From contig OZ176051.1 in assembly GCA_964247055.1 (NCBI GenBank), positions 62,001 through 126,000 on the forward strand: a DNA stretch of 64,000 bases, read 5' to 3'. Shown here in pieces: positions 1 to 12,300 of the stretch. This stretch comes from Paragordius varius (Eukaryota > Nematomorpha). The position numbers and the translations under genes are program-made. Below the pieces are notes generated by a model, which ran no database searches, was not told the DNA's origin, and was given only the letters and a program-made list of their open reading frames with translations. Every line of letters begins with the position of its first letter. Position 1 is the first letter of the stretch.

Positions 1-173
1 AATTTGATCAGGTGATGTCGCCATAATTTTTTTTGCGTTGCCCTATGGTAGTTCCATCATCACCCCAAATATTGTCGAGATCGGAGTATAAATGTAATTT
101 TTTTGAATTTTTTAAATATTTAAAATATTTATTTTATACGATATTAAAAACAAAAATGGCTACCTAAAATCCA

Positions 174-346
174 AATTTGATCAGGTGATGTCACCATAAT
201 TTTTTTTGGGTAGCCCTATGGTAGTTCCATCATCACCCCAAATATTTTCGAGATCGGAGTATAAATGTAATTTTTATGAATTTTTTAAATATTTAAAAAA
301 TTTATTTTATACGATTTTAAAAATAAAAATGGCTACCTAAAATCCA
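174..346. repeat. Reference monomer (standard type S, 173 bp)
   Basis: This unit matches the consensus I derived by eye and sets the monomer coordinates used here. In order it holds TGATCA (5-10), the GGTGATGTCACC dyad (11-22), an oligo-T run of 8 (27-34), GGGTAGCCC (35-43), GGTAGTTCC (47-55), CATCATCACCCC (55-66), TCGAGATCGGAG (75-86), TATAAATG (87-94), the 24-bp AT palindrome (106-129), TATACGAT (136-143) and GGCTACCTAAAA (158-169). There are three CpGs, at 75, 82 and 139. The length is close to a nucleosome repeat and to the primate alpha-satellite unit, but I see no sequence likeness to alpha satellite and no CENP-B box. Confidence 0.95.
279..302. other. 24-bp perfect AT palindrome (one per monomer)
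   Basis: Monomer positions 106-129 read the same on both strands: AATTTTTTAAAT followed by its reverse complement ATTTAAAAAATT. It is all A/T and present in most of the roughly 370 units. It is damaged in ATATATAAA variants (V type) and deleted in a group of short monomers between 36.4 and 53.5 kb. Perfect dyads of this length can form cruciforms, and its oligo-A/T tracts should bend DNA and affect nucleosome placement; those effects are inference. Confidence 0.93.
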
Positions 347-388
347 AATTTGATCAGGTGATGTCACCATAATTATTTTGGGTAGCCC
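331..388. other. Bipartite inverted repeat across the monomer junction
   Basis: GGCTACCTAAAA near the end of one monomer and TTTTGGGTAGCC near the start of the next are reverse complements at 11 of 12 positions, the twelfth being a possible G-T wobble. The loop of about 34 bases contains the smaller dyad GGTGA-TG-TCACC. The example given spans the junction of the reference unit with its neighbour, where the oligo-T run is one base shorter. GCGTAG, GTGTAG and GTAAACC variants weaken the right arm and the CTACCTAC deletion weakens the left arm. Formation of a hairpin in vivo is inference. Confidence 0.8.
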
Positions 389-515
389 TATGGTAGTTCC
401 ATCATCACCCCAAATATTTTCGAGATCGGAGTATAAATGTAATTTTTATGAATTTTTTAAATATTTAAAAAATTTATTTACGATTTTAAAAATAAAAATG
501 GCTACCTAAAATCCA

Positions 516-1890
516 AATTTGATCAGGTGATGTCGCCATAATTTTTTTTGCGTTGCCCTATGGTAGTTTCATCATCACCCCAAATATTGTCGAGATCGGA
601 GTATAAATGTAATTTTTTTGAATTTTTTAAATATTTAAAATATTTATTTTATACGATATTAAAAACAAAAATGGCTACCTAAAATCCAAATTTGATCAGG
701 TGATGTCACCATAATTTTTTTGGGTAGCCCTATGGTAGTTCCATCATCACCCCAAATATTTTCGAGATCGGAGTATAAATGTAATTTTTATGAATTTTTT
801 AAATATTTAAAAAATTTATTTTATACGATTTTAAAAATAAAAATGGCTACCTAAAATCCAAATTTGATCAGGTGATGTCGCCATAATTCTTTTTGGGTAG
901 CCCTATGGTAGTTCCATCATCACCCCAAATATTTTCGAGATCGGAGTATAAATGTAATTTTTATGAATTTTTTAAATATTTAAAAAATTTATTTTATACG
1001 ATATTAAAAATAAAAATGGCTACCTAAAATCCAAATTTGATCAGGTGATGTCACCATAATTCTTTTGGGTAGCCCTATGGTACATCATCACCCCAAATAT
1101 TTTCGAGATCGGAGTATAAATGTAATTTTTATGAATTTTTTAAATATTTAAAAAATTTATTTTATACGATTTTAAAAATAAAAATGGCTACCTAAAATCC
1201 AAATTTGATCAGGTGATGTCACTATAATTTTTTTGGGTAGCCCTATGGTAGTTCCATCATCACCCCAAATATTTTGGGGATCGGACAATAAATGTAATTT
1301 TTATGAATTTTTTAAATATTTAAAAAATTTATTTTATACGATTTTAAAAATAAAAATGGCTACCTAAAATCCAAATTTGATCAGGTGATGTCACCATATT
1401 TTTTTTGGGTAGCCCTATGGTAGTTCCATTATCACCCCAAATATTTTCGAGATCGGAGTATAAATGTAATTTTTATGAATTTTTTAAATATTTAAAAAAT
1501 TTATTTTATGCGATTTTAAAAATAAAAATGGCTACCTAAAATCCAAATTTGATCAGGTGATGTCGCCATAATTTTTTTTGGGTAGCCCTATGGTAGTTCC
1601 ATCATCACCCCAAATATTTTCGAGATCGGAGTATAAATGTAATTTTTATGAATTTTTTAAATATTTAAAAAATTTATTTTATACGATTTTAAAAATAAAA
1701 ATGGCTACCTAAAATCCAAATTTGATCAGGTGATGTCACCATAATTCTTTTGGGTAGCCCTATGGTAGTTCCATCATCACCCCAAATATTTTCGAGATCG
1801 GAGTATAAATGTAATTTTTATGAATTTTTTAAATATTTAAAAAATTTATTTTATACGATTTTAAAAATAAAAATGGCTACCTAAAATCCA
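516..1890. repeat. 8-monomer higher-order block, first copy
   Basis: Eight units start at 516, 689, 861, 1034, 1202, 1374, 1546 and 1719. Their marks in order are GCGTTGCCC; consensus; GTCGCC with ATATTAAAAATAAA; AATTCTTTTGGG with the five bases GTTCC lost (GGTACATCATC); CACTATAA with GGGGATCGGAC; CCATTATCACC with TATGCGATT; GTCGCC; and AATTCTTTTGGG. The same ordered marks return in the block starting at 2063, which makes this a true higher-order repeat rather than chance likeness. One further B-like unit (1891-2062, CACTATAA with GACTATTAATG) lies between the two. Confidence 0.85.
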
Positions 1891-2062
1891 AATTTGATCA
1901 GGTGATGTCACTATAATTTTTTTGGGTAGCCCTATGGTAGTTCCATCATCACCCCAAATATTTTGGGGATCGGACTATTAATGTAATTTTTATGAATTTT
2001 TTAAATATTTAAAAAATTTATTTTATACGATTTTAAAAATAAAAATGGCTACCTAAAATCCA

Positions 2063-3946
2063 AATTTGATCAGGTGATGTCGCCATAATTTTTTTTGCGT
2101 TGCCCTATGGTAGTTCCATCATCACCCCAAATATTGTCGAGATCGGAGTATAAATGTAATTTTTTTGAATTTTTTAAATATTTAAAATATTTATTTTATA
2201 CGATATTAAAAACAAAAATGGCTACCTAAAATCCAAATTTGATCAGGTGATGTCACCATAATTTTTTTTGGGTAGCCCTATGGTAGTTCCATCATCACCC
2301 CAAATATTTTCGAGATCGGAGTATAAATGTAATTTTTATGAATTTTTTAAATTAAAAAATTTATTTTATACGATTTTAAAAATAAAAATGGCTACCTAAA
2401 ATCCAAATTTGATCAGGTGATGTCGCCATAATTTTTTTTGGGTAGCCCTATGGTAGTTCCATCATCACCCCAAATATTTTCGAGATCGGAGTATAAATGT
2501 AATTTTTATGAATTTTTTAAATATTTAAAAAATTTATTTTATACGATATTAAAAATAAAAATGGCTACCTAAAATCCAAATTTGATCAGGTGATGTCACC
2601 ATAATTCTTTTGGGTAGCCCTATGGTACATCATCACCCCAAATATTTTCGAGATCGGAGTATAAATGTAATTTTTATGAATTTTTTAAATATTTAAAAAA
2701 TTTATTTTATACGATTTTAAAAATAAAAATGGCTACCTAAAATCCAAATTTGATCAGGTGATGTCGCCATAATTTTTTTTGGGTAGCCCTATGGTAGTTC
2801 CATCATCACCCCAAATATTTTCGAGATCGGAGTATAAATGTAATTTTTATGAATTTTTTAAATATTTAAAAAATTTATTTTATACGATATTAAAAATAAA
2901 AATGGCTACCTAAAATCCAAATTTGATCAGGTGATGTCACCATAATTCTTTTGGGTAGCCCTATGGTACATCATCACCCCAAATATTTTCGAGATCGGAG
3001 TATAAATGTAATTTTTATGAATTTTTTAAATATTTAAAAAATTTATTTTATACGATTTTAAAAATAAAAATGGCTACCTAAAATCCAAATTTGATCAGGT
3101 GTCACCATAATTTTTTTTGGGTAGCCCTATGTTAGTTCCATCATCACACCAAATATTTTCGAGATCGGAGTAAAATGTAATTTTTATGAATTTTTTAAAT
3201 ATTTAATAAATTTATTTTATACGATTTTAAAAATAAAAATGGCTACCTAAAATCCAAATTTGATCAGGTGATGTCACTATAATTTTTTTGGGTAGCCCTA
3301 TGGTAGTTCCATCATCACCCCAAATATTTTGGGGATCGGACTATAAATGTAATTTTTATGAATTTTTTAAATATTTAAAAAATTTATTTTATACGATTTT
3401 AAAAATAAAAATGGCTACCTAAAATCCAAATTTGATCAGGTGATGTCACCATAATTTTTTTTGGGTAGCCCTATGGTAGTTCCATTATCACCCCAAATAT
3501 TTTCGAGATCGGAGTATAAATGTAATTTTTATGAATTTTTTAAATATTTAAAAAATTTATTTTATGCGATTTTAAAAATAAAAATGGCTACCTAAAATCC
3601 AAATTTGATCAGGTGATGTCGCCATAATTTTTTTTGGGTAGCCCTATGGTAGTTCCATCATCACCCCAAATATTTTCGAGATCGGAGTATAAATGTAATT
3701 TTTATGAATTTTTTAAATATTTAAAAAATTTATTTTATACGATTTTAAAAATAAAAATGGCTACCTAAAATCCAAATTTGATCAGGTGATGTCACCATAA
3801 TTCTTTTGGGTAGCCCTATGGTAGTTCCATCATCACCCCAAATATTTTCGAGATCGGAGTATAAATGTAATTTTTATGAATTTTTTAAATATTTAAAAAA
3901 TTTATTTTATACGATTTTAAAAATAAAAATGGCTACCTAAAATCCA
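2063..3946. repeat. Same block, second copy, expanded to 11 monomers
   Basis: The marks of the preceding 8-monomer block recur in the same order (GCGTTGCCC at the start; the TATGCGATT unit near 3565, 2,056 bp after its partner), but three extra units are present at 2747-3246. Two of the extra units are an exact tandem copy of the two before them. The third has a shortened GATCAGGTGTCACC, GTTAGTTCC and CACACC, marks seen again in the 8.2-kb duplication. The unit near 2236 has lost four bases inside the AT palindrome. Confidence 0.85.
2406..3087. repeat. Exact tandem duplication of a 341-bp dimer
   Basis: Units 2406-2746 and 2747-3087 have the same length and I found no difference on reading them side by side. 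Each dimer is a GTCGCC unit ending in ATATTAAAAATAAA followed by an AATTCTTTTGGG unit with the GGTACATCATC deletion. A related dimer at 861-1201 differs slightly (TTCTTTTTGGG in its first unit). This is the smallest clean example of a recent multi-monomer duplication in the window. Confidence 0.85.
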
Positions 3947-4292
3947 AATTTGATCAGGTGATGTCACCATTATTTTTTTTGGGTAGCCCTATGGTAGTTC
4001 CATCATCACCTAAAATATTTTGGGGATCGGACTATAAATGTAATTTTTATGAATTTTTTAAATATTTAAAAAATTTATTTTATACGATTTTAAAAATAAA
4101 AATGGCTACCTAAAATCCAAATTTGATCAGGTGATGTCGCCATAATTTTTTTTGGGTAGCCCTATGGTAGTTCCATCATAACCCCAAATGTTTTTGAGAT
4201 CGGACTTTAAATGTAAATTTTATGAATTTTTAAAATATTTAAAAAATTTATTTTATACGATTTTAAAAATAAAAATGGCTACCTAAAATCCA
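3947..4292. repeat. Two transitional monomers
   Basis: The first unit has CACCATTATTTT, CACCTAAAAT and a GGGG box. The second is a diverged D type with CATAACCCC, AAATGTTTTTGAG, GACTTTAAATG and GTAAATTTTATG. They separate the left-end block from the 4-monomer repeat that follows. No other content is seen. Confidence 0.75.
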
Positions 4293-6355
4293 AATTTGAT
4301 CAGGTGATGTCACCATTATTTTTTTTGGGTAGCCCTATGATAGTTCCATCATCACCCCAAATATTTTGGAGATCGGGCTATAAATGTAATTTTTATGAAT
4401 TTTTTAAATATTTAAAAAATTTATTTTATACGATTTTAAAAATAAAAATGGCTACCTAAAATCCAAATTTGATCAGGTGATGTCACCATAATTTTTTTTG
4501 GGTAAACCTATGGTAGTTCCATCATCACCCCAAATATTTTTGAGATCGGGCTATAAATGTAATTTTTATGAATTTTTAAAATATTTAAAAAATTTATTTT
4601 ATACGATTTTAAAAATAAAAATGGCTACCTAAAATCCAAATTTGATCAGGTGATATCGCCATAATTTTTTTTGGGTAGCCCTATGGTAGTTCCATCCTCA
4701 CCTTAAATATTTTTGAGATCGGGCTATAAATGTAATTTTTATGAATTTTTTAAATATTTAAAAAATTTATTTTATACGATTTTAAAAATAAAAATGGCTA
4801 CCTAAAATACAAATTTGATCCGGTTATGTCACCATAATTTTTTTTGGGTAGCCCTATGGTAGTTCCATCATCACCCTAAATATTTTTGAGGGACTATAAA
4901 TGTAATTTTTATAAATTTTTTAAATATAAAAAAAATTTATTTTATACGATTTTAAAAATAAAAATGGCTACCTAAAATCCAAATTTGATCAGGTGATGTC
5001 ACCACAATTTTTTTTGGGTAGCCCTATGGTAGTTCCATCATCACCCCAAATATTTTGGAGATCGGGCTATAAATGTAATTTTTATGATTTTTTTAAATAT
5101 TTAAAAAATTTATTTTATACGATTTTAAAAATAAAAATGGCTACCTAAAATCCAAATTTGATCAGGTGATGTCACCATAATTTTTTTTGGGTAAACCTAT
5201 GGTAGTTCCATCATCACCCCAAATATTTTTGAGATCGGGCTATAAATGTAATTTTTATGAATTTTTTAAATATTTAAAAAATTTATTTTATACGATTTTA
5301 AAAATAAAAATGGCTACCTAAAATCCAAATTTGATCAGGTGATATCGCCATAATTTTTTTTGGGTAGCCCTATGGTAGTTCCATCCTCACCCCAAATATT
5401 TTTGAGATCGGGCTATAAATGTAATTTTTATGAATTTTTTAAATATTTAAAAAATTTATTTTATACGATTTTAAAAATAAAAATGGCTACCTAAAATACA
5501 AATTTGATCCGGTTATGTCACCATAATTTTTTTTGGGTAGCCCTATGGTAGTTCCATCATCACCCTAAATATTTTTGAGGGACTATAAATGTAATTTTTA
5601 TGAATTTTTTAAATATTTAAAAAATTTATTTTATACGATTTTAAAAAAAATGGCTACCTAAATACCAAATTTGATCAGGTGATGTCACCATTATTTTTTT
5701 TGGGTAGCCCTATGGTAGTTCCATCATCACCCCAAATATTTTGGAGATCGGGCTATAAATGTAATTTTTATGATTTTTTTAAATATTTAAAAAATTTATT
5801 TTATACGATTTTAAAAATAAAAATGGCTACCTAAAATCCAAATTTGATCAGGTGATGTCACCATAATTTTTTTTGGGTAAACCTATGGTAGTTCCATCAT
5901 CACCCCAAATATTATTGAGATCGGGCTATAAATGTAATTTTTATGAATTTTTTAAATATTTAAAAAATTTATTTTATGCGATTTTAAAAATAAAAATGGC
6001 TACCTAAAATCCAAATTTGATCAGGTGATATCGCCATAATTTTTTTTGGGTAGCCCTATGGTAGTTCCATCCTCACCCCAAATATTTTTGAGATCGGGCT
6101 ATAAATGTAATTTTTATGAATTTTTTAAATATTTAAAAAATTTATTTTATACGATTTTAAAAATAAAAATGGCTACCTAAAATACAAATTTGATCCGGTT
6201 ATGTCACCATAATTTTTTTTGAATAGCCCTATGGTAGTTCCATCATCACCCTAAATATTTTTGAGGGACTATAAATGTAATTTTTATAAATTTTTTAAAT
6301 ATAAAAAAAAATTATTTTATACGATTTTAATATAAAAATGGCTACCTAAAATCCA
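4293..6355. repeat. 4-monomer higher-order repeat, three copies (~688 bp each)
   Basis: Four marked units recur in fixed order: (1) CACCATTATT or CACCACAATT with TTTTGGAGATCGGGCTA, (2) GGGTAAACCTATGG, (3) GATATCGCC with CCATCCTCACC, (4) AAATACAAATTTGATCCGG with GTTATG and a shortened TTTTTGAGGGACTATAAA box. The GATATCGCC anchor lies at 4652, 5341 and 6027, spacings 689 and 686. This family has the TCGGGCTA or AGGGACTA form of the variable box, which is rare elsewhere. The last copy overlaps the start of the 8.2-kb duplication, so part of it appears again from 14033. Confidence 0.88.
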
Positions 6356-9300
6356 AATTTGATCAGGTGATGTCGCCATAATTTTTTTTGGGTAGCCCTA
6401 TGGTAGTTCCATCATCACCCCAAATATTTTTGAGATCGGAGTATAAATGTAATTTTTTTGAATTTTTTAAATATTTAAAAAATTTATTTTATACGATTTT
6501 AAAAATAAAAATGGCTACCTATAATCCAAATTTGATCAGGTGATGTCACCATAATTTTTTTTGGGTAGCCCTATGGTAGTTCCATTCTCACCCCAAATAT
6601 TTTGGGGATTGGACTATAAATGTAATTTTTATGAATTTTTTAAATATTTAAAAAATTTATTTTATACGATTTTAAAAAAAATGGCTACCTAAATACCAAA
6701 TTTGATCAGGTGATGTCACCATAATTATTTTTGGGTAGCCCTATGTTAGTTCCATCATCACCCCAAATATTTTCAAGATCGGAGTATAAATGTAATTTTT
6801 ATGAATTTTTTAAATATTTAAAAAATTTATTTTATACGATTTTAAAAATAAAAATGGCTACCTAAAATCCAAATTTGATCAGGTGATGTCACCATATTTT
6901 TTTTGGGTAGTTCTATGGTAGTTCCATCATCACCCCAAATATTTTCGAGATCGGAGTATAAATGTAATTTTTATGAATTTTTTAAATATTTAAAAAATTT
7001 ATTTTATACGATTTTAAAAATAAAAATGGCTACATAAAATCCAAATTTGATCAGGTGTCACCATAATTTTTTTTGGGTAGCCCTATGTTAGTTCCATCAT
7101 CATCCCAAATATTTTCGAGATCGGAGTATAAATGTAATTTTTATGAATTTTTTAAATATTTAAAAAATTTATTTTATACGATTTTAAAAATAAAAATGGC
7201 TACCTAAAATCCAAATTTGATCAGGTGATGTCACTATAATTTTTTTGGGTAGCCCTATGGTAGTTCCATCATCACCCCAAATATTTTGGGGATCGGAGTA
7301 TAAATGTAATTTTTATGAATTTTATTTAAAAAATTTATTTTATACGATTTTAAAAATAAAAATGGCTACCTAAAATCCAAATTTGATCAGGTGATGTCAC
7401 CATAATTTTTTTTGGGTAGCCCTATGGTAGTTCCATCATCACCCCAAATATTTTCGAGATCGGAGTATAAATGTAATTTTTATGAATTTTTTAAATATTT
7501 AAAAAATTTATTTTATACGATTTTAAAAATAAAAATGGCTACCTAAAATCCAAATTTGATCAGGTGATGTCGCCATAATTTTTTTTGGGTAGCCCTATGG
7601 TAGTTCCATCATCACCCCAAATATTTTCGAGATCGGAGTATAAATGTAATTTTTATGAATTTTTTAAATATTAAAAAAATTTATTTTATACGATTTTAAA
7701 AATAAAAATGGCTACCTAAAATCCAAATTTGATCAGGTGATGTCACCATAATTCTTTTGGGTAGCCCTATGGTAGTTCCATCATCACCCCAAATATTTTC
7801 GAGATCGGAGTATAAATGTAATTTTTATGAATTTTTTAAATATTTAAAAAATTTATTTTATACGATTTTAAAAATAAAAATGGCTACCTAAAATCCAAAT
7901 TTGATCAGGTGTCACCATAATTTTTTTTGGGTAGCCCTATGTTAGTTCCATCATCACCCCAAATATTTTCGAGATCGGAGTATAAATGTAATTTTTATGA
8001 ATTTTAAAAAAATTTATTTTATACGATTTTAAAAATAAAAATGGCTACCTAAAATCCAAATTTGATCAGGTGATGTCACTATAATTTTTTTGGGTAGCCC
8101 TATGGTAGTTCCATCATCACCCCAAATATTTTCGAGATCGGAGTATAAATGTAATTTTTATGAATTTTTTAAATATTTAAAAAATTTATTTTATACGATT
8201 TTAAAAATAAAAATGGCTACCTATAATCCAAATTTGGTCAGGTGATGTCACTATAATTTTTTTGGGTAGCCCTATGGTAGTTCCATCATCACCCCAAAGA
8301 TTTTCGAGATCGGAGTATAAATGTAATTTTTATGAATTTTTTAAATATTTAAAAAATTTATTTTATACGATTTTAAAAATAAAAATGGCTACCTAAAATC
8401 CAAATTTGATCAGGTGATGTCACCATAATTCTTTTGGGTAGCCCTATGGTAGTTCCATCATCACCCCAAATATTTTTGAGATCGGAGTATAAATGTAATT
8501 TTTATGAATTTTTTAAATATTTAAAAAATTTATTTTATACGATTTTAAAAATAAAAATGGCTACCTAAAATCCAAATTTGATCAGGAGTCACCATAATTT
8601 TTTTTGGGTAGCCCTATGTTAGTTCCATCATCACCCCAAATATTTTCGAGATCGGAGTATAAATGTAATTTTTATGAATTTTTTAAATATTTAAAAAATT
8701 TATTTTATACGATTTTAAAAATAAAAATGGCTACCTAAAATCCAAATTTGATCAGGTGATGTCACTATAATTTTTTTGGGTAGCCCTATGGTAGTTCCAT
8801 CATCACCCCAAATATTTTGGGGATCGGTTTATGAATTTTTTAAATATTTAAAAAATTTATTTTAGACGATTTTAAAAATAAAAATAGCTACCTAAAATCC
8901 AAATTTGATCAGGTGATGTCACTATATTTATTTTGGGTAGCCCTATGGTAGTTCCATTATCACCCCAAATATTTTCGAGATCGGAGTATAAATGTAATTT
9001 TTATGAATTTTTTAAATATTTAAAAAAATTATTTTATACGATTTTAAAAATAAAAATGGCTACCTAAAATCCAAATTTGATCAGGTGATGTCACCATAAT
9101 TTTTTTTGGGTAGCCCTATGGTAGTTCCATCATCACCCCAAATATTTTCGAGATCGGAGTATAAATGTAATTTTTATGAATTTTTTAAATATTTAAAAAA
9201 TTTATTTTATACGATTTTAAAAATAAAAATGGCTACCTAAAATCCAAATTTGATCAGGTGATGTCACCATAATTTTTTTTGGGTAGCCCTATAGTAGTTC

Positions 9301-12300
9301 CATCATCACCCCAAATATTTTCGAGATCGGAGTATAAATGTAATTTTTATGAATTTTTTAAATATTTAAAAAATTTATTTTATACGATTTTAAAAATAAA
9401 AATGGCTACCTAAAATCCAAATTTGATCAGGTGATGTCGCCATAATTTTTTTTGCGTTGCCCTATGGTAGTTCCATCATCACCCCAAATATTGTCGAGAT
9501 CGGAGTATAAATGTAATTTTTTTGAATTTTTTAAATATTTAAAAAATTTATTTTATACGATTTTAAAAACAAAAATGGCTACCTAAAATCTAAATTTGAT
9601 CAGGTGATGTCACCATAATTTTTTTTGGGTAGCCCTATGGTAGTTCCATCATCACCCCAAATATTTTGGGGATCAGACTATAAATGTAATTTTTATGAAT
9701 TTTTTAAATATTTAAAAAATTTATTTTATACGATTTTAAAAATAAAAATGGCTACCTAAAATCCAAATTTGATCAGGTGATGTCACCATAATTTTTTTTG
9801 GGTAGCCCTATGGTAGTTCATCATCACCCAAAATATTTTCGAGATCGGAGTATAAATGTAATTTTTATGAATTTTTTAAATATTTAAAAAATTTATTTTA
9901 TACGATTTTAAAAATAAAAATGGCTACCTAAAATCCAAATTTGCTCAGGTGATGTCACCATAATTTTTTTTGGGTAGCCCTATGGTAGTTCCATCATCAC
10001 CCCAAATATTTTGGGGATCGGACTATAAATGTAATTTTTATGAATTTTTTAAATATTTAAAAAATTTATTTTATACGATTTTAAAAATAAAAATGGCTAC
10101 CTAAAATCCAAATTTGATCAGGGATGTCACCATAATTTTTTTTGGGTAGCCCTATGGTAGTTCCATCATCAACTTAAATATTTTCGAGATCGGAGTATAA
10201 ATGTAATTTTTATGAATTTTTTAAATATTTAAAAAATTTATTTTATACGATTTTAAAAATAAAAATGGCTACCTAAAATCCAAATTTGATCAGGTGATGT
10301 CACCATAATTTTTTGTGGGTAGCCCTATGGTAGTTCCATCATCACCCCAAATATTTTCGAGATCGGAGTATAAATGTAATTTTTATGAATTTTTTAAATA
10401 TTTAAAAAATTTATTTTATACGATTTTAAAAATAAAAATGGCTACCTAAAATCCAAATTTGATCAGGTGATGTCACTATAATTTTTTTGGGTAGCCCTAT
10501 GGTAGTTCCATCATCACCCCAAATATTTTCGAGATCGGAGTATAAATGTAATTTTTATAAATTTTTTAAATATTTAAAAAATTTATTTTATACGATTTTA
10601 AAAATAAAAATGGCTACCTAAAATCCAAATTTGATCAGGTGATGTCACCATAATTTTTTTTGGGTAGCCCTATAGTAGTTCCATCATCACCCCAAATATT
10701 TTCGAGATCGGAGTATAAATGTAATTTTTATGAATTTTTTAAATATTTAAAAAATTTATTTTAGACGATTTTAAAAATAAAAATGGCTACCTAAAATCCA
10801 AATTTGATCAGGTGATGTCACTATAATTTTTTTGGGTAGCCCTATGGTAGTTCCATCATCACCCCAAATATTTTCGAGATCGGAGTATAAATGTAATTTT
10901 TATGAATTTTTTAAATATTTAAAAAATTTATTTTATACGATTTTAAAAATAAAAATGGCTACCTAAAATCCAAACTTGATCAGGTGATGTCACTATAATT
11001 TTTTTGGGTAGCCCTATGGTAGTTCCATCATCACCCCAAATACTTTGGGGATCGGAGTATAAATGTAATTTTTATGAATTTTTTAAATATTTAAAAAATT
11101 TATTTTATACGATTTTAAAAATAAAAATGGCTACCTAAAATCCAAATTTGATCAGGTGATGTCACCATATTTATTTTTGGGTAGCCCTATGGTAGTTCCA
11201 TCATCACCTCAAATATTGTCGAGATCGGAGTATAAATGTAATTTTTTTGAATTTTTGAAATATTTAAAAAATTTATTTTATACGATTTTAAAAATAAAAA
11301 TGGCTACCTAAAATCCAAATTTGATCAGGTGATGTCGCCATAATTTTTTTTTGGTAGCCCTATGGTAGTTCCATCATAACCCCAAATATTTTTGAGATCG
11401 GACTTTAAATGTAATTTTTATGAATTTTTTAAATATTTAAAAAATTTATTTTATACGATTTTAAAAATAAAAATGGCTACCTAAAATCCAAATTTGATCA
11501 GGTGATGTCACCATAATTTTTTTGGGTAGCCCTATGGTAGTTCCATCATCACCCCAAATATTTTCGAGATCGGAGTATAAATTTAATTTTTATGAATTTT
11601 TTAAATATTTAAAAAATTTATTTTATACGATTTTAAAAATAAAAATGGCTACCTAAAATCCAAATTTGATCAGGTGATGTCGCCATAATTTTTTTGGGTA
11701 GCCCTATGGTAGTTCCATCATCACCCCAAATATTTTCGAGATCGGAGTATAAATGTAATTTTTATGAATTTTTTAAATATTTAAAAAATTTATTTTATAC
11801 GATTTTAAAAATAAAAATGGCTACCTAAAATCCAAATTTGATCAGGTGATGTCACCATAATTTCTTTTGGGTAGCCCTATGGTAGTTCCATCATCACCCC
11901 AAATATTGTCGAGATCGGAGTATAAATGTAATTTTTTTGAATTTTTTAAATATTTAAAAAATTTATTTTATACGATTTTAAAAATAAAAATGGCTACCTA
12001 AAATCCAAATTTGCTCAGGTGATGTCACCATAATTTTTTTTGGGTAGCCCTATGGTAGTTCCATCATCACCCCAAATATTTTGGGGATCGGAGTATAAAT
12101 GTAATTTTTATGAATTTTTTAAATATATAAAAAATTTATTTTATACGATTTTAAAAATAAAAATGGCTACCTAAAATCCAAATTTGATCAGGTGATGTCA
12201 CTATAATTTTTTTGGGTAGCCCTATGGTAGTTCCATCATCACCCCAAATACTTTGGGGATCGGACTATAAATGTAATTTTTATGAATTTTTTAAATATTT

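Larger units (their letters stand above)
1..515. repeat. Three monomers at the left edge (F-like, S, short S)
   Basis: Unit 1-173 is an early F-like form with GCGTTGCCC, a TTGTCGAG box and ATATTAAAAACAAAA near its end. The same form recurs at 516 and 2063, so these three mark block starts. Unit 174-346 is consensus. Unit 347-515 is 169 bp because of a 4-base loss near TTTATTTACGAT. The array continues to the left of the window. Confidence 0.85.

Noticed and set aside
73-90. CENP-B box in the TTTTCGAGATCGGAG region
   Set aside because: TTCG and CGG are both present, but CGG begins four bases after TTCG rather than the seven needed, and the fixed A and CGGG do not fit. In variants with TCGGG the TTCG half is missing.
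106-129. Transposon terminal inverted repeats
   Set aside because: The AT palindrome and the GGCTACC/GGTAGCC arms recur in every unit at fixed places with no target-site duplications and no coding content between them, so they are internal parts of the satellite.
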